A DNA stretch of 41,687 nt from a virus, in IMG/VR virus record IMGVR_UViG_3300027805_000028, positions 1-41,687 of that record; one strand, given 5' to 3'. Position 1 is the first letter of the stretch. Each line of letters begins with the position of its first letter. Below are positions 7,612 to 14,236 of the stretch, one piece after another. The position numbers and the translations under genes were made by a program. The notes below the pieces were generated by a model. It was not told the origin of the DNA. It was given only the letters and a program-made list of their open reading frames with translations, and ran no database searches.

Positions 7612-8141
7612 CTAATCTTATCCCTGATCAGCATTAGCACCTGACCTAGCATGTTCTGCCCTTTGCCATCACAGACACCCCAGAACGTGTCGTTCCAGGT
7701 GTTGGTCTCCTCAAGATAGGCGCCGCCTGTTTCAAGCAGCCAGGTTCGCAGTGGTTCCTGCTGGAACTTCTGGAGGTTGACTTCATACATGACCTCGACC
7801 TTGATTTCATCCCAATCTGGTCGGGGTGGTCTGGACCTGCCAGCCTTCATCGCGTCGCGGGGATGATGGTAGCGAGCGATCTCAGCTCTGAATTCTGGAT
7901 CAAGGTGCTTAGCTGCCTGGTAGGCGTGCTCAGTGGTTCGATACTCCTCACCATTGCACTTCACCTTGGTGTAGTGAAAGTTGGAGAGCCATCGGTATGG
8001 TCCGAAGAAACCCTTGATCTCCGCTAGAGGTTTAGGTGCTAGCGAATGCTCAATGGCAATCAATGCATTGCGGGGGTCAAACTGGTCACTGCCATTGACT
8101 CGCCTGAGAAACTCATCCATCTTCGGATTTCTGTCTCTCAT
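7587..8141 (-). CDS. NADAR family (YbiA-like, DUF1768) ADP-ribose N-glycosidase
   Basis: 184 residues. Family hallmarks are present: FFGPYRWLSNF (~45-55), YRTTEHAYQAAK (~67-78), WDEIKVEVMYEVNLQKF (~110-126), ETNTWNDTFWGV and GxNMLGxxLM near the end. NADAR proteins cleave N-glycosidic bonds of ADP-ribosylated substrates, and some remove ADP-ribose from DNA guanine. In a phage this could reverse DNA or nucleotide ADP-ribosylation by host defences. It is coupled to the Cys-rich gene upstream by a 4-nt overlap. The last codons (…STQGA) lie inside tRNA-Ser(CGA). Confidence 0.88.
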   Translation of the reverse strand: MRDRNPKMDEFLRRVNGSDQFDPRNALIAIEHSLAPKPLAEIKGFFGPYRWLSNFHYTKVKCNGEEYRTTEHAYQAAKHLDPEFRAEIARYHHPRDAMKAGRSRPPRPDWDEIKVEVMYEVNLQKFQQEPLRTWLLETGGAYLEETNTWNDTFWGVCDGKGQNMLGQVLMLIRDKIRESSTQGA

Positions 8142-8437
8142 TGTCTATCTGTAAGAGGCTGCTTGTTGTCACGGTTTCTACCAATGTGGTATCCGTCGCA
8201 GCGCATACACTTGTAAGGGTTGTAGTGGAAGTTGTTCTTCCGTTTCATGGCCTCAGCCGCCATGATCGCTGACTCTTTTGTTCGGTACTCGACTTTTGGT
8301 TTACCGCTACCTTGATTGACATGGGAGTTGAGGTGAAACAGACCCCATGCGTTTCGGGTGATGAAGAAGTTGCGGATGAACCGCTTAACAGGAAGCTGGT
8401 CGCGCAGCGCCAGTATAATGTTCCGAATCTTCATCAC
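8138..8437 (-). CDS. Small zinc-ribbon-like phage protein
   Basis: 99 residues. The C-terminal half carries KESAIMAAEAMKRKN...YKCMRCDGYHIGR, a pattern common in small phage proteins: a helix, then CxxC and a His pair probably binding zinc. The N-terminus is basic (MMKIRNIILALRDQ). AAGAGG precedes the double ATG. The function is unknown. It forms a two-gene unit with NADAR. Confidence 0.7.
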   Translation of the reverse strand: MMKIRNIILALRDQLPVKRFIRNFFITRNAWGLFHLNSHVNQGSGKPKVEYRTKESAIMAAEAMKRKNNFHYNPYKCMRCDGYHIGRNRDNKQPLTDRQ

Positions 8438-8448
8438 AGCCTCTTGAT

Positions 8449-8524
8449 TGGCTCCGGTCCCAGGATTCGAACCTGGCTTCGGGGATTAACAGTCCCTTGC
8501 CCACACCTAGTTTGCTTGACCGGA
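8449..8524 (-). tRNA. tRNA-Asn(GTT)
   Basis: Acceptor TCCGGTC/GACCGGA, G73, CCA encoded, loop CTGTTAA, T-loop TTCGAAT. Confidence 0.92.
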
Positions 8525-8535
8525 ACGAATTCGTA

Positions 8536-8620
8536 TGGTGCGTGTGAGAGGACTCGAACCTCCACCCCTTTCGAGACCAGAACCTAAATCTGGCGCGTAT
8601 ACCAATTTCGCCACACACGC
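8536..8620 (-). tRNA. tRNA-Leu(TAG)
   Basis: Acceptor GCGTGTG/CACACGC, A73, CCA encoded, stem CCAGA/TCTGG with loop TTTAGGT, long variable arm. Confidence 0.93.
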
Positions 8621-8623
8621 AAT

Positions 8624-8947
8624 GTTCACTCACTGACTTCCAACGCTGGACCATTTCAGGACCAGTTCCCCGGCCAGGGCTGCGATTTCACCTCTCTGGC
8701 TGGCCGACCAGGCTAGTCCCTTCAGAATCCATCGGGACAAAGGTTTGTTCGCTCTTCGCGCCGATTTCCAATCGACACGTTAGTTGTCAGTGACTGAACA
8801 CTTTCCAAAGACTCCAACTAGGTGCGGAGTCGGAGATTGATCAACTGGCGCCGGCCTTGATCAGTTGTTCCGAGTCGAACGGAACCGTTCTTTTTCCGAT
8901 AAGAAGATAACCAACATCCAATCGGTTAGAATCTTTGGAAGGTGTTC
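8624..8947 (-). other. 384-nt gene-free spacer in the tRNA cluster with two stem-closed elements
   Basis: No ORF or complete tRNA is seen. Arms 8624-8637 and 8786-8799 pair (13 of 14). Arms 8796-8811 and 8932-8947 pair (15 of 16 plus one G-U). The two stems share GAAC at 8796-8799, so they compete. Inside the second element is a T-arm-like hairpin (TTCCG, loop TTCGACT, CGGAA) with no surrounding tRNA body. Confidence 0.45.
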
Positions 8948-9004
8948 ATGCTGTAATTATATGCTATCTGAGATCTGGTTTAAACATTTAACCTGAAATA
9001 TTTG

Positions 9005-9081
9005 TGGTGGGACCGACAGGATTTGAACCTGCAACCTGCCCCTTATAAGGAGGCTGCTCTAACCAATTGAGCTACAGTCCC
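9005..9081 (-). tRNA. tRNA-Ile(TAT)
   Basis: Acceptor GGGACTG/CGGTCCC, A73, CCA encoded, stem GCCTC/GGGGC with loop CTTATAA. Reads the rare AUA codon. Confidence 0.9.
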
Positions 9082-9086
9082 AACAC

Positions 9087-9161
9087 TGGCCTGCCCGCCA
9101 GGATTTGAACCTGGGATAAGAGCTTAGAAGGCTCCTGTGATATCCATTTCACCACGGGCAG
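9087..9161 (-). tRNA. tRNA-Arg(TCT)
   Basis: Acceptor CTGCCCG/CGGGCAG, G73, CCA encoded, stem GGAGC/GCTCT with loop CTTCTAA. Confidence 0.92.
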
Positions 9162-9194
9162 AGAAACCTATACTATTCGCATTTTTAGTGAAAG

Positions 9195-9280
9195 TGGTGC
9201 GGGTGGCGGGACTCGAACCCGCATGGAGTTTATCCGGGAGATTTTAAGTCTCCTGCCTATACCAATTCGGCTACACCCGC
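9195..9280 (-). tRNA. tRNA-Leu(TAA)
   Basis: Acceptor GCGGGTG/CACCCGC, A73, CCA encoded, stem GGAGA/TCTCC with loop CTTAAAA, long variable arm. Confidence 0.93.
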
Positions 9281-9299
9281 TTGTTAACTGATGAAGCCA

Positions 9300-9641
9300 T
9301 TATAACACAGAAAACAAGGAGCGTACAATAGTTAGCGCTTCATCAGAAAAAACAACTGCTGCAGCGCCTAGAACCGTAACAATGAAATCGATAAAATCTA
9401 CTCCATGGGCCTTTGGTTTACCCTGCTTCACTAGCTGTTCATTTCTGTAGTAATCAACAGCTTCTTTGGCGAAAGCTGCCACGGTCACAACGGCTAAACC
9501 TAGCATATCGTGCCCAAGCAACCAAAATGGAACTGCGCCAACCGCACCAACAACAATGTGGGCAAGCTTATCCTTAGGGAGGAACTTCCAGTCTGGCATT
9601 GCTTGAATAATTTTTGCGGCAAGGGCGTAGAGCTTTTCCAT
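9300..9641 (-). CDS. Small polytopic membrane protein
   Basis: 113 residues. I chose the second ATG (9641) because AAAGGAG stands 8 nt before it; the first ATG is too close. Hydrophobic segments lie at about residues 29-47, 48-63 and 83-105. The pattern DKLAHIVVG ... KEAVDYY ... DFIDFIV resembles small membrane proteins with conserved D-K-x-x-H and K-E-x-x-D positions found in phages and bacteria. The role is unknown; a lysis or membrane-modifying role is possible. It is driven by an AATAAATA late promoter. Confidence 0.75.
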   Translation of the reverse strand: MEKLYALAAKIIQAMPDWKFLPKDKLAHIVVGAVGAVPFWLLGHDMLGLAVVTVAAFAKEAVDYYRNEQLVKQGKPKAHGVDFIDFIVTVLGAAAVVFSDEALTIVRSLFSVL

Positions 9642-9665
9642 GGACATTCTCCTTTAGTGTCCATG

Positions 9666-9673
9666 TATTTATT
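9666..9673 (-). promoter_or_regulatory. T4-type late promoter (AATAAATA)
   Basis: Starts 3 nt after the CCA end of tRNA-Thr(GGT), and the ATG of the membrane protein is 24 nt further on. Confidence 0.65.
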
Positions 9674-9676
9674 AGA

Positions 9677-9752
9677 TGGTGCTGCTGTCGGGATTCGAAC
9701 CCGAGACCTCCGCCTTACCAAGACGGTGCTCTACCGACTGAGCTACAGCAGC
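9677..9752 (-). tRNA. tRNA-Thr(GGT)
   Basis: Acceptor GCTGCTG/CAGCAGC, A73, CCA encoded, loop TTGGTAA, canonical D- and T-arms. Confidence 0.94.
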
Positions 9753-9764
9753 CAAATAGTCTCG

Positions 9765-10046
9765 TTAGGTTTGAACTTCAAGAAGCTTGTCAACAGAAAC
9801 TTCATCTTCCTCATCAGGAAGCGGGTCTTTTGGAATCTTTTTCAGCCAGCTCTGTGGCAGATGAGCTCTTCGAACTACATCACCACCAACTACCGGCATT
9901 GGTCTGTCTGCTTCGACGAGCCACATCGGGCCAAATTCATCATGAATGCCGTCCATGCTGATACAGGTTACGATCTTGCCAACTGCCTTGTTTGAATAGC
10001 TCCTCAGGACAATTGCCAGATCACCTGGCTCAAGGTTATCACTCAT
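9765..10046 (-). CDS. Small phage protein with SH3-like start (GDLAIVLRS)
   Basis: 93 residues. MSDNLEPGDLAIVLRSYSNKAVGKIV and a later VVRRAHLPQSWLKKI match a widespread family of short phage proteins with an SH3/KOW-type barrel and no assigned function. The C-terminal 20 residues are acidic (PDEEDEVSVDK). It is embedded between tRNA genes and read with them. Confidence 0.75.
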   Translation of the reverse strand: MSDNLEPGDLAIVLRSYSNKAVGKIVTCISMDGIHDEFGPMWLVEADRPMPVVGGDVVRRAHLPQSWLKKIPKDPLPDEEDEVSVDKLLEVQT

Positions 10047-10070
10047 GCTCTTAAGCTCCTAAAAATTGTG

Positions 10071-10142
10071 TCAGGGCACCGAGAGTTGAACTCGGACTGC
10101 TAGTCTCCCGAACTAACCGGCTCCCGCACGCCTCCTACCCTG
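10071..10142 (-). tRNA. tRNA-Pro(GGG), position 33 is C
   Basis: Acceptor CAGGGTA/TGCCCTG, A73, no encoded CCA. The stem TTAGT/ACTAG holds loop TCGGGAG, so the usual U33 is C. T-loop TTCAACT. Same backbone as the Pro tRNAs at 13.6-14.0 kb. Confidence 0.75.
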
Positions 10143-10264
10143 TTGTTGAATTGACTGGGCTGCCGCTCACGTCCTCTTACTCTACAGCAGCGTGACCCTT
10201 GATGCACGTACCGAAGAACGATCCGCCGTGCAGGGCTCCCTCGCTAAAGGCATCGGTCAATCTA

Positions 10265-10354
10265 TGGTATCCTCGGTCGGACTCGAACCGACATCCCCTA
10301 AAAGCGGGGCCCGCGCTCTCAACGCGGTGTGTTTACCAATTTCACCACGAGGAC
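10265..10354 (-). tRNA. tRNA-Leu(GAG)
   Basis: Acceptor GTCCTCG/CGAGGAT, A73, CCA encoded, stem CCGCG/CGCGG with loop TTGAGAG, long variable arm. Confidence 0.92.
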
Positions 10355-10364
10355 ATTGTTCAGC

Positions 10365-10445
10365 GTCGTCAGCTGGGATTCGAACCCTACTGCCAGCATC
10401 AGGCAGCGTAACCAAACCCAGGTGCTCTAGGGACTAGCTGACGAC
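10365..10445 (-). tRNA. tRNA-like gene of uncertain identity
   Basis: A perfect 9-bp terminal stem (GTCGTCAGC/GCTGACGAC) and a T-loop TTCGAAT with an imperfect stem are clear. A D-arm lacks GG. The only 5-bp internal hairpin, CTGCC/GGCAG, has loop TGATGCT, which would give anticodon ATG with G33, or may be a long variable arm. It abuts the stop codon of the kinase-like gene. It may be degenerate. Confidence 0.45.
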
Positions 10446-11030
10446 TTATAGAACTGGATCAGCGAAGACTAACTTGGGTCCACGCATCATTACGTTGGAA
10501 TTTGAAACGTCGATATCTTGCTGCCGAAACGAAGATAGAAACTTTGCAAACACACGAATGTCGTTGTCACTGGAGTGTTCTGCTATGACTTCCCAATGTG
10601 GCTTCGTTATATCATCGAAGGTTGTTGGGTTGTCTAATGGTTTCACGCGCTTGAAATGTGGTGTATCTACCGTCGAAATAACATATCTGACTGCTTTCAC
10701 CACGTCTTCGTTTGTTGCACGTTCAAGCTTTTCCAACGTGATAAGCCAAACTGAAACATCTTGCTTTCGGAACCTTGAGTCTAAGATGATACCTTTGATG
10801 CTTCTAACTTTTGGAAGCCAAGGGTTGTTCGTGTGTCTAGCACAGAACATTCGAAGGTATGCAAGATAGGCCGTGTCTTCTTTGTACAAGACCTTCAGAA
10901 CAGAGCTCTCATCACCCGGTATTGAGAACACCAACGAGTTCATACCACGCCCGATTTTTCGGTGGCCATTATTCTCTAGATGACGTAGGTAATCATCAAG
11001 AGTCTCTTCGAACAGGTGGCGTAATTTCAT
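10446..11030 (-). CDS. Protein-kinase-like phage protein with capsid-targeting-like leader
   Basis: 194 residues. The leader is MKLRHLFE (possible cleavage LFE|E). A kinase/APH-like core follows: glycine-rich IGRGMNSLVFS (~26-36), candidate ATP-site lysine in SVLKVLY (~46), catalytic-loop-like DIDVSNSNVM with its D...N pair (~172-181), and DFG-equivalent VFADP (~188-192). The chain ends right after that motif, so the C-lobe is very small. Similar short kinase-like proteins with the same leader style occur in T4-like phages. It overlaps the ART-like gene upstream by 4 nt. It may modify host proteins on entry (inference). Confidence 0.7.
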   Translation of the reverse strand: MKLRHLFEETLDDYLRHLENNGHRKIGRGMNSLVFSIPGDESSVLKVLYKEDTAYLAYLRMFCARHTNNPWLPKVRSIKGIILDSRFRKQDVSVWLITLEKLERATNEDVVKAVRYVISTVDTPHFKRVKPLDNPTTFDDITKPHWEVIAEHSSDNDIRVFAKFLSSFRQQDIDVSNSNVMMRGPKLVFADPVL

Positions 11031-11827
11031 GTTTGGCCTAAAGATTCGCTCTTAAAGTTCGAACCTGGCATCTGGAACATCTTTAATCCAGCTTTTCTGG
11101 CAAGTTTCCTGAACTTATCAACTTGCTCATCATTCAATTTCGGGTTCAGCAGCAAACCCACAGCTCCTAGATTCTTGAGCGGAATTGAACTTTTGTCAGT
11201 GAGCACAACCTCTTCGTATTCTGAAGTCTGATTCATCTTTCTTGGAATAAGCTTATTCGCCTCTCTCACAAACTGATTGAAGCGATCAAGTGCAGCTTTC
11301 TTGTTTTCTGGCGTTAGCTCAATTTGCTTCTGGTTACCGAGGAGAACCCATCGGTTGAAAAAACCGAACGCTGGCATTCCAAGTGATCTAGCTGCTTTCT
11401 TCAAGATCTCTACATTTGTTTCAGTGAAACCCGTGGTGGTAGTGAATCTAGAGTTGACGGTTGCCGAGGTATTGCTCTTGAGGAAAGCGACTAAGTTAGC
11501 CCTCATCTCATTGAATTTGCCGGTAATATCTGACACTTGAGACACGGATCTGATCTTGAAACGCTGTTTGATAACGTCAGCGTCAAATACTAGGCTTCCT
11601 GCTTTCCCAATACCGTCAGTAGCTTGACCATCGTCGTCTTTACCTGACAGGGTATATCGCCAACTTCTGGAAAACGAGATCGAGTACTTGTCTGACATGT
11701 TTCTGTCTGTGTTCTTCTTGTTAGCGTTCATTTGACCGCTTGTCAGAATTGCAGTTAGTCCTTCTACGTCTGAGCCGTGGTATAGATAACCACGACTAGC
11801 CGCTTCAAATAGTTGATTGACTTTCAT
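11027..11827 (-). CDS. ADP-ribosyltransferase-like protein with capsid-targeting-like leader
   Basis: 266 residues from the ATG at 11827, chosen because AAGGAA precedes it; the ORF can extend 7 codons into the promoter region. The leader is MKVNQLFE|A. ART-like landmarks: GYLYHGSD (~13-20, first strand), SISFSRSW (~49-56, the S-T-S-like strand) and SEYEEVVL (~205, in place of ExE). This matches the phage YHG...SxSR...EEVV family. The T4 relative in concept is Alt, an injected ART processed by the prohead protease. First gene of a late operon with the kinase-like gene. Confidence 0.7.
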   Translation of the reverse strand: MKVNQLFEAASRGYLYHGSDVEGLTAILTSGQMNANKKNTDRNMSDKYSISFSRSWRYTLSGKDDDGQATDGIGKAGSLVFDADVIKQRFKIRSVSQVSDITGKFNEMRANLVAFLKSNTSATVNSRFTTTTGFTETNVEILKKAARSLGMPAFGFFNRWVLLGNQKQIELTPENKKAALDRFNQFVREANKLIPRKMNQTSEYEEVVLTDKSSIPLKNLGAVGLLLNPKLNDEQVDKFRKLARKAGLKMFQMPGSNFKSESLGQT

Positions 11828-11849
11828 ATTTTCCTTCAGAAAGATCATC

Positions 11850-11857
11850 TATTTATT
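11850..11857 (-). promoter_or_regulatory. T4-type late promoter (AATAAATA)
   Basis: It overlaps the last base of the CCA end of tRNA-Leu(CAG) (ACCAATAAATAG) and lies 22 nt before the ART-like ATG. Confidence 0.7.
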
Positions 11858-11941
11858 GGTGCGGATAGTCGGAGTCGAACCGACACGCCTTACGGCACCA
11901 GCATCTGAAACTGGCGGGTCTCCCAATTCCCCCATATCCGC
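11857..11941 (-). tRNA. tRNA-Leu(CAG)
   Basis: Acceptor GCGGATA/TATCCGC, A73, CCA encoded, stem CCAGT/GCTGG with loop TTCAGAT, long variable arm. Confidence 0.92.
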
Positions 11942-11947
11942 GTATTA

Positions 11948-12096
11948 CTGAGCAACAAGTGTTTGGAACGGAAATTCCCTTTCGGGAAAACTAGTGCGTT
12001 TACCGATTTCGCCACAACCGCCTTACGACGGAAGGTAGGACTCGAACCTACAGCATGCCAGTGCCTTGATAACCATTACCTTTCGGTTGCTCTTGT
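11948..12096 (-). pseudogene. Degenerate tRNA remnants closed by a GAGCAAC/GTTGCTC stem
   Basis: One part holds a good T-arm (GTAGG, loop TTCGAGT, CCTAC) but no anticodon arm that pairs. The other starts like a Leu tRNA (GGCGGTTGTGGCGAAATCGG) and lacks a complementary anticodon stem. The ends pair over 7 bp. I cannot assign an isotype. Confidence 0.4.
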
Positions 12097-12097
12097 T

Positions 12098-12182
12098 TGG
12101 TGCCCCAGGAGGGACTCGAACCCTCACTCCTTTCGGAAGTGGATTTTGAGTCCACCGCGTCTACCGGTTCCGCCACCGGGGC
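12098..12182 (-). tRNA. tRNA-Leu(CAA)
   Basis: Acceptor GCCCCGG/CTGGGGC, A73, CCA encoded, stem TGGA/TCCA with loop CTCAAAA, long variable arm. Confidence 0.93.
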
Positions 12183-12316
12183 TTTGATCGGTGAAGCGTC
12201 CTTCTCACCTTGTCTGTAGGACTTTAGACGATCGACTTACCCAACAAGTCTCACCGACCGTCGCTTCAGGGATCCCAAACGGGTGGGTCTGCTTGACCGT
12301 CGTTGGGGCAATTTTG

Positions 12317-12393
12317 TGGTAGCGGGCGGAGGTAACGCTCCTCCTTTCCTAAGCCCGGCTTATGAGGCCGGTGGGGGACTATCCCAACCCGCA
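12317..12393 (-). tRNA. tRNA-Met(CAT), highly divergent, with T1-T72 mismatch
   Basis: Stem CCGGC/GCCGG with loop CTCATAA gives anticodon CAT. The acceptor pairs from position 2 (GCGGGT/GCCCGC) and leaves T1 facing T72, then A73 and an encoded CCA. An unpaired 1:72 is an initiator hallmark. The T-loop is AGCGTTA instead of TTCRANN, and the D-loop lacks GG, so the usual D-T contact is lost on both sides. The 5' part overlaps the 3' end of the GIY-YIG gene. Confidence 0.6.
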
Positions 12394-13046
12394 GTTGATT
12401 GCTTCAGAATTCTTCCTCTTGACCAACCCTGTAGTTGAAGTTCTTCAACACGGATTTTAGGTTGTGGTTTGCTGATGCCGTCTTTAGTCATCCAAACCTT
12501 GCCTGACATGGAATTCTTGGTTCCTTGCTGGTGGCCTATTGCTTCAAATGTACGTTTCCGCTTTTCTTTGGACTTTTCGCTAAGCGCGGCATTGACCATT
12601 GCTGGTTGACTTTTTTCGCGTATGGATTTGAGTAGTTTGTCTCGCGCAGTTACCCAAGTTTTCTTGCTTGAAGCACTCAAATCTTTTACCTTCATCATCG
12701 CATCATATCCAGCCCTGTGGAACTTTGCGGCGTGTTGTGCATCCCACAACTTACCACCTCCCTCTCCACCATACTACAAGTTCATGTTGAGCGGGTCGGA
12801 CAGCAGTTGTTCATTGACCATCTCCTTCTCGCGAAGTTTCAGTGCTTCGCGACTTGAACACATTTCAATGATTTCCTTTTTGTGATTTTGGTCTCCGTAT
12901 TTCTTACGCGAGTAACCCAAAATCTTTCCACTTCCGAGGTAACCATCATCAAGGTTATCGGTGCTGTGCATGCCGATATAGAACTTACCCGTCACCAAAC
13001 AAGTCGTCTTATAGATGTAGTGGTATCTTTTTGGTGGTCTTGGCAT
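12360..13046 (-). CDS. GIY-YIG homing endonuclease interrupted by an in-frame TAG
   Basis: The ATG at 13046 has AAAGGAG 5-6 nt upstream and a CATAAATA late box. The N-terminal 91 residues hold the nuclease domain: YHYIYKTT...GKFYIGMHS with GYLGSGKIL. TAG at 12774-12776 follows DPLNMNL. The same frame continues without a break as YGGEGGGKLWD and 129 more codons to TAA at 12360, with a basic C-terminal half. Relatives read NMxxGGEGG through this point, so the TAG replaces a sense codon. It is either a pseudogene, two proteins, or a client of the amber-suppressor tRNA at 25150. Full length would be about 228 residues. Confidence 0.75.
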
Positions 13047-13063
13047 ATTGTTCTCCTTTCGCT

Positions 13064-13071
13064 TATTTATG
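13064..13071 (-). promoter_or_regulatory. T4-type late promoter (CATAAATA)
   Basis: Minus-strand GCCATAAATAAG, 17 nt before the GIY-YIG ATG. Confidence 0.55.
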
Positions 13072-13098
13072 GCTAGGGAGGAACAATACAACCTGGAG

Positions 13099-13171
13099 TT
13101 GCGGGGGTCCGACTCGAACGGACGACCTTCAGCTTATGAGGCTGACGAGATACCATCTTCTCCACCCCGCA
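13099..13171 (-). tRNA. tRNA-Met(CAT), initiator-like
   Basis: The body closely follows bacterial tRNA-fMet (GCGGGGTGGAGxAG...GGTAxCTCGTC ... AGGTCGTC). Acceptor TGCGGGG/CCCCGCA, so 1:72 is only a weak T-A pair. The anticodon stem is TCAGC/GCTGA, without the three G-C pairs of true initiators. No CCA encoded. Confidence 0.85.
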
Positions 13172-13259
13172 ATTGAAAACTGTTTGGGAGATAGAGACCC
13201 CTAGTCAACTTAGGGCCGTCTCTCCCCGAGGTCGTGCTTCCGCCGCCTCTTGTAAATTC

Positions 13260-13337
13260 TGGAGCGTCTGGAGGGATTCGAACCCTGCACCTCAAGTTTG
13301 GAAGACTAGCATGCTAACCGTTAAACACCACAGACGC
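13260..13337 (-). tRNA. tRNA-Gly(TCC)
   Basis: Acceptor GCGTCTG/CAGACGC, U73 as usual for Gly, CCA encoded, loop CTTCCAA in a stem with one T-T mismatch. Upstream (13172-13259) a GAGAC/GTCTC hairpin fills the spacer. Confidence 0.85.
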
Positions 13338-13346
13338 TTTGAATTC

Positions 13347-13422
13347 TGGAGCGGGTGAGGGGGGTCGAACCCCTGACCTGAACCTTGGCAAGGTTCCGCT
13401 CTGCCAGCTGAGCTACACCCGC
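13347..13422 (-). tRNA. tRNA-Gly(GCC)
   Basis: Acceptor GCGGGTG/CACCCGC, U73, CCA encoded, stem GAACC/GGTTC with loop TTGCCAA. Confidence 0.94.
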
Positions 13423-13492
13423 ATTTGATCGACCTCAGACTTCCTATGTCGATCTGTCCAACATTATCACCGGCACGTTCCCGGTAGTTGAC

Positions 13493-13500
13493 TATTTATT
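13493..13500 (-). promoter_or_regulatory. T4-type late promoter (AATAAATA) inside the tRNA cluster
   Basis: Lies 2 nt after the CCA of tRNA-Pro at 13503 and would drive tRNA-Gly(GCC) and downstream genes late. It is followed by two small inverted repeats (GATCGAC/GTCGATC and CCGG-type). Confidence 0.5.
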
Positions 13501-13502
13501 GA

Positions 13503-13587
13503 TGGTCTCGGTGGCAGGATTCGAACCTGCGATGCTTGCGCGCCGCGCCCCAAACGCGGTGAGGTGACCTGGCTCCCCAACACCGAG
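13503..13587 (-). tRNA. tRNA-Pro(TGG) with a small extra variable arm
   Basis: Acceptor CTCGGTG/CACCGAG (C1-G72, as in Pro), A73, CCA encoded, stem CCGCG/CGCGG with loop TTTGGGG. The variable region is about 12 nt and can form GC-GCAA-GC. Confidence 0.8.
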
Positions 13588-13642
13588 AGTTTGTTATTAA
13601 CATACGCAGGTATGGGATTAAATCCTGCGCTTTGAACATTGT

Positions 13643-13717
13643 TGGTCAGGGTACTCAGAGTCGAACTGAGACTGAAGCCTTCCAAAGGCGACTGGCTACC
13701 ACACGCCTCCTACCCTG
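13643..13717 (-). tRNA. tRNA-Pro(TGG), weak anticodon stem
   Basis: Acceptor CAGGGTA/TACCCTG, A73, CCA encoded, loop TTTGGAA, but only three anticodon-stem pairs form. T-arm CTCAG/CTGAG with loop TTCGACT. Confidence 0.7.
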
Positions 13718-13724
13718 TTGTTCA

Positions 13725-13844
13725 ATGAGAAGGCGGCTGATAAGACCGTCGACGTATTCAGTTGGTGCAGTGGAAGGCCCGTTTGCATCCTTCGTTGTGG
13801 GTGGCTCCTGCTACCAACCTGTTCTCCCCTTGCGGGCTTCTCAT
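13725..13844 (-). repeat. Inter-tRNA structured element, copy 1
   Basis: ~120 nt closed by ATGAGAAG/CTTCTCAT with an inner hairpin around GGAAGG...CCTTC. A second copy is at 15986-16104, on the same side of a Pro-type tRNA. Differences between copies keep the stems paired. Confidence 0.7.
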
Positions 13845-13849
13845 GTTCG

Positions 13850-13924
13850 TGGTCAGGGCACCTGGAGTTGAACCAGGACGACTCCGCTCCAAACGGAATT
13901 GGCTACCACACGCCTCCTACCCTG
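13850..13924 (-). tRNA. tRNA-Pro(TGG)
   Basis: Acceptor CAGGGTA/TGCCCTG, A73, CCA encoded, stem TTCCG/CGGAG with loop TTTGGAG, T-loop TTCAACT. Confidence 0.85.
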
Positions 13925-13931
13925 TTGTTGG

Positions 13932-14006
13932 TGGTCAGGGACCCGAGAGTTGAACTCGGACTACGCGGCTCCGGACCGCATCGGCTGCCACACGCCTTCG
14001 TCCCTG
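13932..14006 (-). tRNA. tRNA-Pro(CGG), position 33 is C
   Basis: Acceptor CAGGGAC/GTCCCTG, A73, CCA encoded, stem TGCGG/CCGCG with loop TCCGGAG (C33 instead of U33). Confidence 0.75.
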
Positions 14007-14083
14007 TTGAAAAGATGACAACTAAAAGTCGCTTGACCGCGTTTCATGCAAAGATAACGATCATGCAGCGGTTGTCGTATTAG

Positions 14084-14156
14084 GACCGTCCCATGGAATC
14101 GAACCATGTCCTCCCAGCCTCAACGCCAGGCGTGCATCCATTACACTTGTGACAGT
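14084..14156 (-). tRNA. tRNA, possibly Thr(CGT), with G33
   Basis: Acceptor ACTGTC/GACGGT with a mismatch at position 7, D-arm GTG...CAC with GG, T-arm CATGG/CCATG with loop TTCGATT. The anticodon hairpin GCCT/AGGC has loop GGCGTTG, which would give CGT with G at 33. No CCA. It could be a decayed gene. Confidence 0.5.
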
Positions 14157-14163
14157 ATCTTGT

Positions 14164-14230
14164 TGGTGGGCAGAGGCGAGAATCGAACTCGCGGTCCTCT
14201 GTTTTACGAGAGGAGTCTCCATGCCTGCCC
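14164..14230 (-). tRNA. Short tRNA (67 nt) with reduced D-arm, isotype uncertain
   Basis: Acceptor GGGCAGG/TCTGCCC, A73, CCA encoded, good T-arm (GCGAG, TTCGATT, CTCGC). Only ~12 nt are available for the D-arm. Anticodon hairpin CCTCT/AGAGG has an 8-nt loop CGTAAAAC (GTA or TAA could be read). Confidence 0.5.
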
Positions 14231-14236
14231 ATTGTC

